Source: Antennarius striatus
Taxonomy: Eukaryota; Chordata; Actinopteri; Lophiiformes; Antennariidae
NCBI RefSeq assembly: GCF_040054535.1
Contig: NC_090787.1
Span: 15,783,501-15,847,500, forward strand
Direction: 5' to 3'
DNA length: 64,000 bases
Shown here: piece by piece, positions 1 to 11,462 of the stretch
How the letters are laid out: the number at the start of each line of letters is the position of its first letter
Numbering within the stretch: the first letter of the stretch is position 1
Made by a program: the position numbers and the translations under genes
Notes under the pieces: model-generated
What the model was told of the DNA's origin: nothing
Seen by the model: the letters and a program-made list of their open reading frames with translations, nothing else
Databases searched by the model: none

Positions 1-227
1 GCTAATGCCCTTGTGTGCAATGCTTTTACTGTTACTTTGGAAAAAGTCACAATGGTGCTGCCATCAAATGAAAATGTTTAATCGTCACAAACATTTTATG
101 CTTAGTGTAAAACATAATTAAACTGCAAAAAACAATTACAAATTAAAAGTATTAAGAGTGTATTAACAGGTATATGAGAAAAATTCAATGTCAATTTTAA
201 TATCTCTTGTTGAATCTTAATTGACAG

Positions 228-1054
228 TCCCCCAGTCTATCAGTCCTCCCAGTATCTCATCCTGGATAGAGCAAAGAGACAACAAGCTAGTGGCAGTGTG
301 CAAAGCTGAAAGAGGGAAACCTGCAGCCAACATCACCTGGAGTCATATGTTAAACCCAACCCCTGTGGAATCGCTCTCTGATTCAAGTGGGTTATTTACC
401 GTGGAAAGTCGTCTTGAACTCCCCGAGGGAGTGGATCTAGAAAAGCTAAGCTGTGCCATCCATCACCCTTACTGGCCAGAGGAAAAGACTTTATTACCAA
501 AACTAAGAAAAGGTGGGACGTTTTTATTGTCTGGGTTTTTTTTTATTGCCTTGGTATTTATGATTTGTTTAATAGATGTGATGCGTCCAACAGACGATAC
601 ATTTTAAACCTTCCTTCATTCACTGCAGGTAATGCCCTTTGGATATACATCACTATTGCTGTGGTTGTCTTTGTGGTCTTGATAGGAATTATATTTGTTG
701 TACGAAAGACACGCATTTTGAGGTAAGAATTTTTATTTGAGGAAAATGAGCTACTAAATTACAGGCTGCAAACACTTTTTTTTAGGTAATTCAATGAATT
801 TTTTCATCTCTGTTTTGTCAGGCGATGCCAGCAGTCCAACAATCCAACGCCACCCAAATGTTCACCGGTATGCATCTTCCTGCGCCCTATGCTTTAGAGT
901 TCTGTGCTTCGCTACGTTATTTGGTTTTGTTGATGTATTTTCCGTTTTTTTGGTTTTTTTACAGAGTGATAATGTAGAGGAAGTGGAGCCCTATGCCAGT
1001 TATGTTCAACGTGTAAACTCCATCTATAACTCATCTGCAGAGTTGTTCACATAA
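228..1054 (+). CDS. cd200r1-like: CD200 receptor 1-like gene A (3' part; 5' end outside window)
   Basis: Exons 228-512, 629-722, 822-867 and 965-1054, each with AG/GT borders and matching phases (1, 2, 0). They encode a C-type Ig domain with its cysteine pair (VCKAE; LSCAIHH), a transmembrane exon (about 23 hydrophobic residues ending VVRKTRILR) and a cytoplasmic tail. The tail has an acidic stretch, then EPYASY and, eight residues on, NSIY. This order matches CD200R1, whose tail has PYASY followed by NPLY; in mammals these tyrosines recruit Dok2/RasGAP to inhibit myeloid cells. Signal peptide and V-domain exons must lie upstream of base 1. The Ig exon nearly duplicates that of gene B. Oddities: NSIY replaces NPxY, and the Ig exon uses a shifted acceptor. 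Family call is firm; one-to-one orthology with mammalian CD200R1 is not claimed. Confidence 0.85.
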
Positions 1055-1740
1055 CACCCTGCACACGCATCAAAATCACACTTTAACCTATATATGTGAG
1101 AAACTGAGTGATGTGAAACTCAGACACGGTGATAAAGAAGAGGGAGATGAGAGCGATATGACAGACTTCTAAGAAGGGAGAGAAACCTCGTCATCCCCTG
1201 ACTCTGCACACAGCTAGCTACTGCTCTCTGTGGGGCCCTCATGGAAAACATGAAGAAAACTACAACTGAAAAAACAAAACCGCCTCACACAGATGCAGCA
1301 TGCCAAAACTACAAATTGGGTTATTTTTGATGCTCTTTTCAAAATATGGGTCTCCACTATATACGACTAGTAAATACTTATTATTATTTATTATTATTAT
1401 TACACACATAGGTTAAGAGTTACTGTAAGGGGATGTTGAATTTTTTTTCTTTTGCTGCGACCAACCATATAAACATACCTAACAAAGAAGGTAGGTGTGA
1501 TTTAGCTCAATATGGACAATATTCTTGAACATATTTACTGTAAAGTTGCGAAAACAAATCATTATCTGTGGTAGACAATCATATTGACAGTAGATGTGCT
1601 CAAACAAGCCAACCTGACCACAGGGTCCTTTCTCTGAGTCACAGGGCTGTTCTGTGGCTTTCACAAAAAACAACAACAACCCAGATACTAGAAGCTGAAC
1701 ACAAATATAAACTAAAAACCCTCAGGACAAAATGTTAATC

Positions 1741-1746
1741 AATAAA
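1741..1746 (+). terminator. Candidate poly(A) signal of receptor A
   Basis: First AATAAA noticed after the stop codon at 1054, about 690 bases downstream. Its use is inferred only. Confidence 0.35.
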
Positions 1747-2090
1747 ATGTATTTTTTTTAAATTATGTTCTTTCATACCCTCTCTGGCTCAGACTGTGTT
1801 CAATCAGACTGCATCAATCAGGCAGCTGATAATTTCACTGTTTTCTGTTGCATTGTTGGATAAATTAAAAAAAATGATATCACTCCTGACGTGACAAGGG
1901 AATCTTCAAGCCCAAACCCAAAACATGTAGTATGTCCACACGTTCTACTATGTACAGTATTAATTATACACTATATGTACTACATACTTGACAAAAGACA
2001 GAATACCCTTTCTTCCAGTTTGTCTTCTATTCCATGAATGGATAATCCGCCAGTAAATGTTCAGTCAGAATCATATTGAAGCTGAATCGT

Positions 2091-2115
2091 CATCATCATC
2101 ATCATCATCATCATT
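2091..2115. repeat. (CAT)n microsatellite, short
   Basis: About eight CAT units. The polyhistidine reading frame here is an artefact of the repeat. Confidence 0.95.
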
Positions 2116-2732
2116 GTAAGGGACCATGCAGTAAGGCAGCAGGACACAGGAGATTTTTGGTCCTAAAACGGGCTTTTTCTTTTAACTTTCCAAAAAGCAA
2201 AACATCTAATGAAAGTTTGACCAAAGGAAGCAGTAAAAGAGGTCAACTAAATATAACCAAACTCCAACAGAACTCAGAACCGAAGTGAAAGAATGGACAC
2301 AAACAGAACAAACTGACCTCCCAAACAATCAAACAGATTAACTTAATCACTAGTTAAGCAAAACTAAAAATTAACACAGAGGGGGAAATAAAATGGCCAC
2401 TACATATTTAACTGGTCAAAACTCAATGTAAATCCCTAGATACCCCCATGACACAGTATGTTATGGTCCAGTCCAATAAGGCTGGCAGCAGCCTATCTGA
2501 GCCCTCTGCCACGCCTTTGCTGCACCAGGAAATAGAACTTCAGGTAACTCAAAAGAAAAGAAACAAATGTTAATACAAACATAATTTGAACTTTTAGTTG
2601 AACTTTCCCATGTACTACTAAAAAAATATGAGAACTGAAATAGTGTATAAAATTATGTTTAATATTGAGGCTTCTGACTGCAAAATAAAAATGAACTCTT
2701 GGTGAGGTGTGGATATTACCATGTGTGGCTGG

Positions 2733-2739
2733 CCATCAC

Positions 2740-2818
<79 letters not shown>

Positions 2819-2837
2819 GTCATCATCATCATCATCA
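2733..2837. repeat. (CAT)n microsatellite, long
   Basis: About 35 CAT units with single-base interruptions near 2739 and 2819. It lies between the two receptor copies, about 100 bases before an inverted repeat. Confidence 0.97.
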
Positions 2838-2939
2838 CTGGTGTATATATGTTGCTATGCTAGTAACATTACAGTTCTTAATAGTTTTTCAAACTATTGA
2901 CCAACCCAGAATCAGAGGTTTGCACACTCACAGTTGGTT

Positions 2940-3025
2940 CTGAGTCACCCACAGGCAGATGGGTTAGTAGAACTAACTAATGGGTTAGTAGAACAAGTCC
3001 ATCTGCCTGTGGCTGAGGGACTCAG
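2940..3025. repeat. Inverted repeat with two arm blocks
   Basis: CCACAGGCAGATGG at 2949-2962 is the exact reverse complement of 2999-3012. Outer arms CTGAGTC (2940-2946) and GACTCAG (3019-3025) also pair. The loop contains a direct repeat built on GGGTTAGTAGAAC. It could be a small non-autonomous element or a recombination scar. Confidence 0.7.
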
Positions 3026-3346
3026 CGATTCTGTCACATCTAGGGCACCCTATGCGTGATTAAGACGATCTAAACTGCATTCATCTTTATAAGTTCAGTA
3101 TCTCAGGCTGGTGATCAGTGAATTCGTTTTCAAAAAGGGGAGACAACAATCTTGAAACTTTTGATAAAAGTTTAGCTTTGTCATATTTACACACAATTTA
3201 TTCAATTGTTTTGCACTGCAGTGTGGCTGCAGCAAGTGTTTTGTGTTGTGTTATCAGTCAGGATATCACAACTTCCTGCTGGGTTAATATGTGAGAGAGG
3301 AAGTAGACAACTCATGCACTGCAAAGTGTCTGTATGGCCTAAGGAG

Positions 3347-5109
3347 ATGATCATGTCAAGTCTAATGAATTGGCAGCGATGCTTTTTTCTGCTGATATTT
3401 TGTACTTTAACATTTGTCTGCAACTATGGAGAAGAACGAGGTAAGACTTTTTTCTTGTGATACTACGTTTATGAGCATACACATGATTATTGGGAATATA
3501 CTGGCATCATTAGTTTGAAAAAATAAATGAGAAGCCTTTAAGTATTGCAAACCTCCCATTTTGAGATTAGTAAAGTTTTTTTAAAAATGATTTCTGCAAT
3601 ATCATTTTTAAATACCAAGGCACTAAACCAAATGTCTACAGTTGATAATGTTTTCATTAAAAGATTGTTACATTAGATAATAGTATAATAGTTCACGGAG
3701 TGTTTATTTTATCACATAAAGCATAAATAGTATTAATTAATGGTAATTAAATGTTAAATCCAACGTAACTGCAAAAAAGTTTCCTTATGAGACAGCCATA
3801 ATTATATTTCTGCAAATTGGAATGTATATCGTGATGTCAGTACGGAACATGTGTTTTTATCCTACTATATGTCCTGCAGGATACTTGAAACTACATCTAA
3901 CTTTGCAGTTTAATTCTGATGTTAGAGTATGAACTTTGTATACTTTCCCAACCGGGTCCTGAACAAATAAAATTATTCTTTGCTTTTTTTCAGCTGTCAC
4001 ACAATTAGCTTTTAAATCAGGCAGCGATGCCAACTTGACGTGCAGCCATAAGACATGGGAAGAAACATTATATGTTGTCTGGAAGTTAAACTTGACAAAC
4101 AAATACTGTAAGATTGCCATTAGTAATGATGGACATTATCAAAACTACTGCGATGATGGCAAGTCACTTCGGAAAATTTCCAGTGTCCAGTCTTTCCTGC
4201 ACATCTCGAACTTCTCATTCAATGATGTGGGCACATATGACTGTGACTTGGCTTACAAAGGAGGAAACGAACGTTATAAATTCAACATTTCCATCACAGG
4301 TAGGACTTTTCTAATTGGACAAATACAGTTACAGTAATTGTAAATGACAGAGAGATGGACAAACAGACAGACTGGCAGAAGAAATCTATCCCATCAGAAG
4401 CAGTTCTGATGGGTTTGACTGGCAGACAGACTGGCAGACAGACAGTCCATAAACAATTCAAAATATTTTCTGTAATGTTTGACATGCAAATAGATTTTTC
4501 TGTGATTCAACAGTTCCATAACATTTGACGACTGTATATCTTTGTTTCCAGTCCCTCCCAGTATCTCATCCTGGATAGAGCAAAGAGACAACAAGCTAGT
4601 GGCAGTGTGCAAAGCTGAAAGAGGGAAACCTGCAGCCAACATCACCTGGAGTCATATGTTAAACCCAACCCCTGTGGAACTGATGTCTGATTCAAGTGGG
4701 TTATTTACCGTGGAAAGTCGTCTTGAACTCCCCGAGGGAGTGGATCTAGAAAAGCTGAGCTGTGCCATCCATCACCCTTACTGGCCAGAGGAAAAAAAAT
4801 TGTTCCCAAAACGAAAAGGTCAGAATTCAAGAGAATTGAGTTTGGAGAAGTTGTTACTTAACATTGAAATATGTTTGCATAACTGAGCTTTCCTGCTCCA
4901 GGTCAAGTTCCTTGGCTGCGCATCACTTTTTCTCTGGTATTTTTTGTACTCATGACGGGATTAATACTTTTTTCACAGAAGAAAATAAAGATAAGGTAAG
5001 GTGTTTTATTAAAATGAAGAATGAAAAATTTGCTGACCAATTGTTTTTGGGTCACTGATTTGTTCACTTATCTATTTTTTGCAGCCAATGCCAGCAGTCC
5101 AGCAACTGA
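3347..5109 (+). CDS. cd200r1-like: CD200 receptor-like gene B, truncated cytoplasmic tail
   Basis: Exons 3347-3440, 3994-4299, 4552-4818, 4902-4995 and 5085-5109 (phases 1,1,1,2) give 261 residues: signal peptide (MNWQRCFFLLIFCTLTFVC core), a V-type Ig domain (NLTCSHKTW to DVGTYDCDL), a C-type Ig domain and one transmembrane segment. The tail stops seven codons into the last exon (CQQSSN then TGA), where gene A continues into the exon before its tyrosine motifs. So B is complete as an ectodomain and membrane anchor but has no PYASY or NPxY-like element. The membrane span has no lysine of the kind used to recruit DAP12. Start: ATG at 3347, with in-frame alternatives at 3353 and 3365. B may be a decoy, a ligand-binding partner, or a decaying copy. 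Confidence 0.82.
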
Positions 5110-6091
5110 CCATAAAAATCTGCACTGATGGGTGTCTAGCTGCCAAACTTGCTTGTGCTTAGGTGTACAGGTAATGGTAATAATGATACTTACTGTATCT
5201 GATGGACTGATGAGTCTTGAGAAGCTCACATCTGTACTGAAAATGTTTGCTTGCTGTAATATCCCTGCTGCTAAGTTTATTAATGTGTTGCTTGAGTAAG
5301 CAAATGTTTCAAAAATCCACTCAGTATCCATACATTTTTGACTTTCAATTATTAGTACTGTATTCTAATTTAGTTTTAAACTGAAAGAGGAAAACTCATC
5401 AATACAGTATATACAGTATATGTTGACAGAAGATGACACATTCAGGCTTTGAACACATTATCAGGAGTTATTCTCTGAAAGGTGGTAAAGAATTTTAAAT
5501 ACAGAAACAGACAATGACGATTGTTGCCAAGAACCTTCGCCCCCAAGGATACAGTTGATCATGAACACAGATTCATGCATAAAGTACAAACATCTGATCC
5601 ATATAAAATTTCAAAGAAACTACAACAGGAACAAAATTAGCCTTCATTAAATTCTCACATGCATCCAGACAAACATAAATTATTCTGCAAGTATTTACAC
5701 TGAAAAACAAAATATGTGCAATTTGTGCATATACAGTATATATGAAAACAATAAAAATATATATTTCTTTAAGTCAATTTCAATGAATGAATGAATGAAG
5801 TAAAAATAAATTGAATCACATCCATGAAATTAAAGAAATGAAAAGAAAACCGATTTGATAAGGTCCATAGCGTGGTAACAAGTCTCTGATGTCTGTTATG
5901 TCAAAGCGAGTGCTGCTAACTGGAATTTGTCAATTAATTTGTTGGAATCAGTCTCTGTGGTTTGGTTGAAATCACATGCAATGTCATCTTGGCTGGAAAC
6001 CTCATGGATGTAGCTAACTTTACAAAGTTAGCTACTCTCTGTTCTGATATCATAGACCAGCATCTTCTGAGAGTCCGAATGATGCTCTTTT
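5110..6091. other. 3' UTR of receptor B and spacer
   Basis: No coding exon seen. I looked for a displaced PYASY tail exon after the stop and did not find one. A poly(A) signal candidate lies at 5750. The right end abuts the last exon of a minus-strand receptor tail. Confidence 0.55.
5750..5755 (+). terminator. Candidate poly(A) signal of receptor B
   Basis: AATAAA about 640 bases after the stop at 5109; inferred from position only. Confidence 0.35.
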
Positions 6092-6696
6092 TCAGCTCAT
6101 GAGCACATAATCGGGCTCATCTCGATAAGATGAGCACTCTGACTCAGGAATAAGTTCTGATGGGACTTTAAGTGTTGTATAGTCACATTCATCGTCAGTG
6201 GGAGCTCTGGTTCGCCTTGATCCTGTGGCATTGCTGTGGTCTATGGAGGCATATGTTACATCGTCCTTAGGCTGTCATGAAATAATACAGAGTGAGATGA
6301 TCATATTTACATAAAAGCTACTCTCGTTTTTCATATAATGCTACAGCAAAAAGCATGTTTTTGTCACTGTTGTGGCCATGATGTCCTATTGATGAAATAA
6401 ACAGTCGCATAATTTTTATTACATGTAGAAGTTCAGGATAAAGTTCACACAATATGCAAATTTAACATCACTCATCACAAGTGTATGAGTATGAAAATGT
6501 CTGCTGAACAAATACAGAATCATCATTGAAGTGAGCACACCAACCTCTCTGTCTTTGCTTCCTTTATCTTCAGGTGCAGGATCCTCTAATATACAAGGTA
6601 GAAATACTTAAAGTCAAGCAAAAACTGCACAACGTATCCACGCATGAATTCTTATAAATGCTTCTGAAATACATACCTTTCCTTGTCTTCTTTGTC
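6092..6696 (-). CDS. ITIM-type cytoplasmic tail exons of an unidentified immune receptor (3' part)
   Basis: Three minus-strand exons, 6696-6677 (20 nt), 6585-6545 (41 nt) and 6271-6092 (180 nt, ending in TGA), each have good acceptor and donor sites and join in one open frame with phases 2, 1, 0. The product starts TKKTRKEDPAPEDKG (basic stop-transfer-like residues, then an acidic linker). It then contains VTYASI, a consensus ITIM (V-x-Y-x-x-I), followed by DYTTL and a terminal DYVLM. Such tails in leukocyte receptors bind SHP-1/SHP-2. No transmembrane or Ig exon in phase 2 was found on this strand before the CD200-like gene, so the 5' part is either missed, very distant or lost. It cannot be spliced directly to the CD200-like transmembrane exon, which ends in phase 1. 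Confidence 0.62.
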
Positions 6697-7502
6697 CTAA
6701 AGTAAAACAGATATTAAATGATCATAGCATAATAAGTAGACAACGATCCATATCTGTATAGCATTGAACACACAACGGCAACATTAAGACCTTGTACTTT
6801 TTAACAAAAATGTAAAATGAATATGGACACCTTGTAATAAAACATCACAAGTTAATAATCTGCAACAGATTTAGAGGTACAAGTTTTACCCACAGCATCA
6901 TTTCCTTGACAGATGAATAGATGACAGCATGTGTCGCAACAGGAAATTCCTTTTCATATGTCTACAACCCACATATATAGACGGGCAACAGTTTATGTAA
7001 ATTACTGTGTGACTTCTGGGTCAACGTCTCACATCATATAACAAATATAGGATGGGTTTATTTTTCAGTTCTTCTATTCTTCTAAGGTAATTCTTTGCCA
7101 ATCACCTCGGTTTCCTTGGTGGAAAAAAAAATGAAGAAACTGGTTGCAAAAGAGATAACATACAAAAGTCTTTGCAGCTCTCACATTGTCTTACCCACAT
7201 GTCCATCAAACTTAACCGCTCTTGTTCTAAAGGCTATTTCTGTTTCAGGAAAATATATAGACTATAAAGTCCACATACTGTACAGTACTGCTAATGCTAA
7301 TTGCTATGTGGGAGTGCCATCTGCTATGTCAAGCTGAGGATAAAGACTTACCCTGAAGTGCAGTTTCCCATGATGTACCCACACAGGCTTGAAGCAGAAG
7401 GAACCAGTATTTGTTGCAACAACCTGTTGATTGACACTCAACTCTCTCCTGAGCTAAGTGTGTGTTCACAGGACTCAGTCAAGATGAACGAAAAGAAGAG
7501 GT

Positions 7503-7655
<153 letters not shown>

Positions 7656-7927
7656 ATAGATTTCAACTGAACAGAAGTTTCTTATGCTTACACACAAATA
7701 CACATTCTGATGCTTGAGTCCAAAACAGCAAATGCATTAAAGGATAAATTCTCCTGAAATTAAATATAATTACATCAAAACATTTTTCAACATTTCCCTT
7801 TTAGAGAAATTATCTGAATTCATATTGTCAGTGATGATAATGTGTGTCCAGGTAGAAGAAGGGAGGAGGCTCTGTATCTGCTGCCACCCCAAATCAATCC
7901 ATAATGAGGGTAAATGAATGAATGGGT

Positions 7928-8028
7928 GGATGGATGGATGGATGGATGGATGGATGGATGGATGGATGGATGGATGGATGGATGGATGGATGGATGGATG
8001 GATGGATGGTTGGATGGGTGGGTGGGTA
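7928..8028. repeat. (GGAT)n microsatellite
   Basis: About 24 GGAT units, decaying to GGGT at the right edge. Confidence 0.97.
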
Positions 8029-8609
8029 GAATAAATCTCAGATACTTCATTACATCTGTAAGTCTTCCCATCTCTTGACACAGAAGACATAAGTAGATCT
8101 AACTGAGGCAAAATGACATCTGAGCATCATCCTTATGCTCTTGTTCTTGTATTGTTTGACTTGCATGATTAGGGATTTGATTTACTGAATGTCAAATAAA
8201 GTGAATGTCAAAGCCCTGCTTAATTAAAAGTGTCTTTGTCCAGATTAGAGGTAGACATTCATGGATTAATGATCTTTCAGAGATATTTCAGGACAAAGCA
8301 CAAGCTGTGTAATTTGTTACACTGAACACTAGAGGGAGCTGTTTGACGTAATTGATTCACAGACACGCGAGCAGGACCATGATCTCAGTCTATTACAGGG
8401 GAGGGAAGGATCATCAATACCATTCACTGGTGGGTCTGAAACAATCAGAAATACTTTTATTGTGAAAAATATCAATACACCAGATGTCTGGTGGGAATCC
8501 AAGGGATGATGAGCTTTGTTGTTTCTGTAGTGTAGAACTGACTCCTAACCGCCCTGCCTTACATGACCCATTTGAAAATCTTAGTACCTCAATGGTGTGT
8601 ATAGATTGT

Positions 8610-9120
8610 TGGATGGGCAGACAGACGGAAAGATACTTTATTGATCCCCAGAGGGCAATTAACTCACTACAGCAGCATAACTGAAATAAATTTCACAAAG
8701 AATCAAACAAACCAACAGAGTAGGGTGGATAAATATTAATATGTGACATCACTCTGATATTTAAAACTACTGCACACGTATATACATATACATATCTGTA
8801 TATATATGTATATACACATACACGTAGCATATGTATACCATGTACATACCTATGCATACACATAAATCGCACCAGTACGGCATTTCATTAATAAGAAGAT
8901 GGAACATGAGCAGAGCAATATACAATATATTAATACAACCGGGTAAATGATGTGTAATAACAAGCATGTGCAATATGAACTCTGCAGCCCAACAGCATCT
9001 TGCTGTGTGTGTCTGTGTGATGACTGTGGGGAGGAAAGAGTTCTTATGTCTGTTCCTGCAGCAGTCTGTTGAGAAGAAGCTCTGCTGTCACTCAGGAGGC
9101 AGTGGACAGGTTGGTTGGAA
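8610..9120 (-). mobile_element. 5'-truncated LINE 3' end (L2/Rex-like)
   Basis: Read on the minus strand, the left end carries the GGGGATCAATAAAGTATCTT-type terminus common at 3' ends of fish L2/Rex-type LINEs, followed by a short CTGTCTGCC tail. Upstream on that strand is decayed coding similar to the end of a LINE ORF2 (LLLNRLLQEQT, SHHTDTHS). No intact frame remains. Family assignment is from pattern memory. Confidence 0.55.
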
Positions 9121-9648
9121 AGTTAAACATAGCTGTTGTGTTATTTTTGACCCAAATCCGCCAACCAGATTTGTTTAAAGGGGTATCACATCGATTTCTG
9201 TAACACTGTCAGACATGTAGAACCATATTGTCTAATATGCTGCGTTTTCTTTTCTTTTTTAATTATTTATTTTACTCACAATGAACTCAGTTGACAACTA
9301 TTTGGTTAGAGGTTTAGACTATTGTTCTGGTTCTGTACACAAAGAGATACTGTTTCCAAGGCCTGCACTTGCTAGAGGCAGGGCTGGACTCCAGATTGGA
9401 GTCTTTCCCACCCATAAAAAGTGAAGAAACATTTATTTTATTTGTTCAACCAAAAATATTGTAGGATTTACCTGCACCATTCCTAACTTCTGATTGGCTG
9501 CATAGGCAGACTACATCCTGCCATCAAAATCATTCACTCACACTTAAGTGATGCTAACTAGCTAACTACTCAAAACATGCAGTATTGTCACATCATGATC
9601 AATAACCCAGGCAGGTGTTGTAGACAGTCATAGCTCCATCAAGCTGAT

Positions 9649-9818
9649 TACAGTATTTTCTGCACTATAAAGCATAACTAAAAGCTTTTAATTTCCTCAA
9701 ACCGACAGTGCGCCTTATAATCCAGTGCGCCTTATATATGGAAACACTTTTAAAAGTGGTCATTCTTTGAAGGTGCGTCTTATAGTCCCGCGTGCCTTAT
9801 AGTGCAGAAAATACTGTA
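9649..9818. mobile_element. MITE with perfect 22-bp terminal inverted repeats
   Basis: The terminal 22 bases at 9649-9670 are the exact reverse complement of 9797-9818 (TACAGTATTTTCTGCACTA start). The interior repeats the GCGCCTTATA motif, a sequence seen in a widespread animal MITE family. The ends start and finish in TA, compatible with TA target duplication as in Tc1/mariner-like elements. No transposase is present. Confidence 0.8.
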
Positions 9819-10565
9819 ATGCCTGATTTATATCTCTGTGCAGGAGATCATAATTTAATGAATAAAGGGAACTGCCCCTCATCATTTCAATACCAAAGAC
9901 TTTCTCTGCAGCCCCTGAATTGAGACGCGGCATCTCTCTGTCTGCCTGTGTTTCAACTGGAGGAGTGACATCAGGTGTGGAAATATCTGATCATCCTTTT
10001 ATCATCTCCATCTCCTCATCAGCTGATGACCCTGCTGCTCAGTCTGGTATTGGAAGGTCATCTCCCAGTTTTTACTTCTTGCTGATATTTATCCCTAGTA
10101 ACTTGTACAGTTCACCAAATCTTTTGGCTCAAGTCTCAGCTCTGGTGCTCCCTAAACAGAGACACAGAATTCACTGCTGATCTCACACATCATCAGTTAT
10201 TTAATCAATATGTCACTTCAACTCTTCATGTCTTACTCTATGTCCTGTATTTTGAATTCAAACTAATCCTTTTGTCCAGCACTGCGCTTGAGTAAAGTGG
10301 AACCAAAATGACATGCACTCCATGTTAACCTTGTAAATGTTTATGCGTGTGTGTGGTCTTGGAATGAGAAGCCCCCCCCCCTTAAAAAAAACATAACCCA
10401 TTAACAACTCTAAGCCAGTTTTTTTTGGTTGTTCATTGTTCATTCAGAAGACAGAAGACATTTCTTTTTCTTTCCTTTATGAAATCAACTTTACGAATTT
10501 GTTCGTAACGCATCGTTTCAATACTTGCACTCCACCCCAAAACAAGCTGCTCTTGGCCTCACATG

Positions 10566-10567
<2 letters not shown>

Positions 10568-10644
<77 letters not shown>
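10568..10644. repeat. (CA)n microsatellite
   Basis: About 38 CA units. Confidence 0.97.
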
Positions 10645-10646
<2 letters not shown>

Positions 10647-10721
10647 ACTATCATAACTCTAACATGGTGAGAGGCAACAGGACATGCATTCCACTCAGAG
10701 GCACCACAGATGTTTCAGTGC

Positions 10722-10778
10722 GCGCACACACACACACGCACGCAGGCACGCACGCACGCACACACACACACACACACC
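10722..10778. repeat. (CA)n/(CACG)n microsatellite
   Basis: CA units interrupted by CGCACGCA blocks. Confidence 0.9.
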
Positions 10779-11131
10779 CTTTTGAAGTTTTACAAAATAA
10801 TACAATTCATATTACACAAACAAGACAGTACACAGTTTTAAAATAAAATACAAATGAGGTACAAGAAGTAAAGCCTTAATAGTGAGCAAATAGTGCAGAT
10901 TAGTTGTGCTATTTACAGAATAAGGCTGCTAAAATTTCTAAAACTTTCCTGCTATCAGAAAAATGTAGACTTTTAGTTAAACAAAAGAGTAAATAATTTA
11001 AAATATAATCACAATAATGCCCTGTTCTTGAGTTTTTTGGGACTGTTTTTAGACGAGGATTAATACATGAAGCAAATAGCACAGTCGGTGTAACACATTT
11101 ATCTGGGTAAGGAAGCAAGACTGACAGATAA

Positions 11132-11186
11132 AGTTTTTCTGAAGACATCCAGTTTTTCTGAAGACATTCAGTTTTTCTGAAGACAT
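11132..11186. repeat. 19-bp tandem triplication
   Basis: Three near-identical units of AGTTTTTCTGAAGACATCC, differing at the last bases. It lies about 280 bases past the CD200-like stop codon, perhaps in its 3' UTR. Confidence 0.9.
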
Positions 11187-11462
11187 GACGACATGTGGAA
11201 TGCATGGACATAAACTCAGCCAGTCATAGGGCCTGAGAGAAACGCATGATGATTTCTTCATTGACCTCAAATGAGCACAGCCTACAGATTATATAAGAGT
11301 CAGCTGCAGAGTAGGGCGAGTAGAGGTGAATATTGTTGAACAGTTGCAGCTCATTTATAGGATTGTTTTCAACATCCTACTGAGGCGCATCACATCAGTT
11401 TCCCTGCAAAGATGATGAAGATGCAGGGAAACAATTTTTCCTCTTCAATTCATCTTCAGGTT

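Larger units (their letters stand above)
1055..3346. other. 3' UTR of receptor A and spacer before receptor B
   Basis: No coding exon recognised. It holds the presumed 3' UTR of gene A, A/T-rich DNA, two CAT arrays and one long inverted repeat (listed separately). The promoter of gene B should lie in the last few hundred bases; no clear TATA box was seen there. Confidence 0.6.

Noticed and set aside
2707..2943. Open frames rich in histidine or serine
   Set aside because: Translation of the CAT array; no gene context.
6880..6960. Minus-strand stretch with an ITIM-like VIYSSV
   Set aside because: Acceptor is poor and its phase does not fit the 20-nt tail exon at 6696, so I did not add it to the receptor tail.
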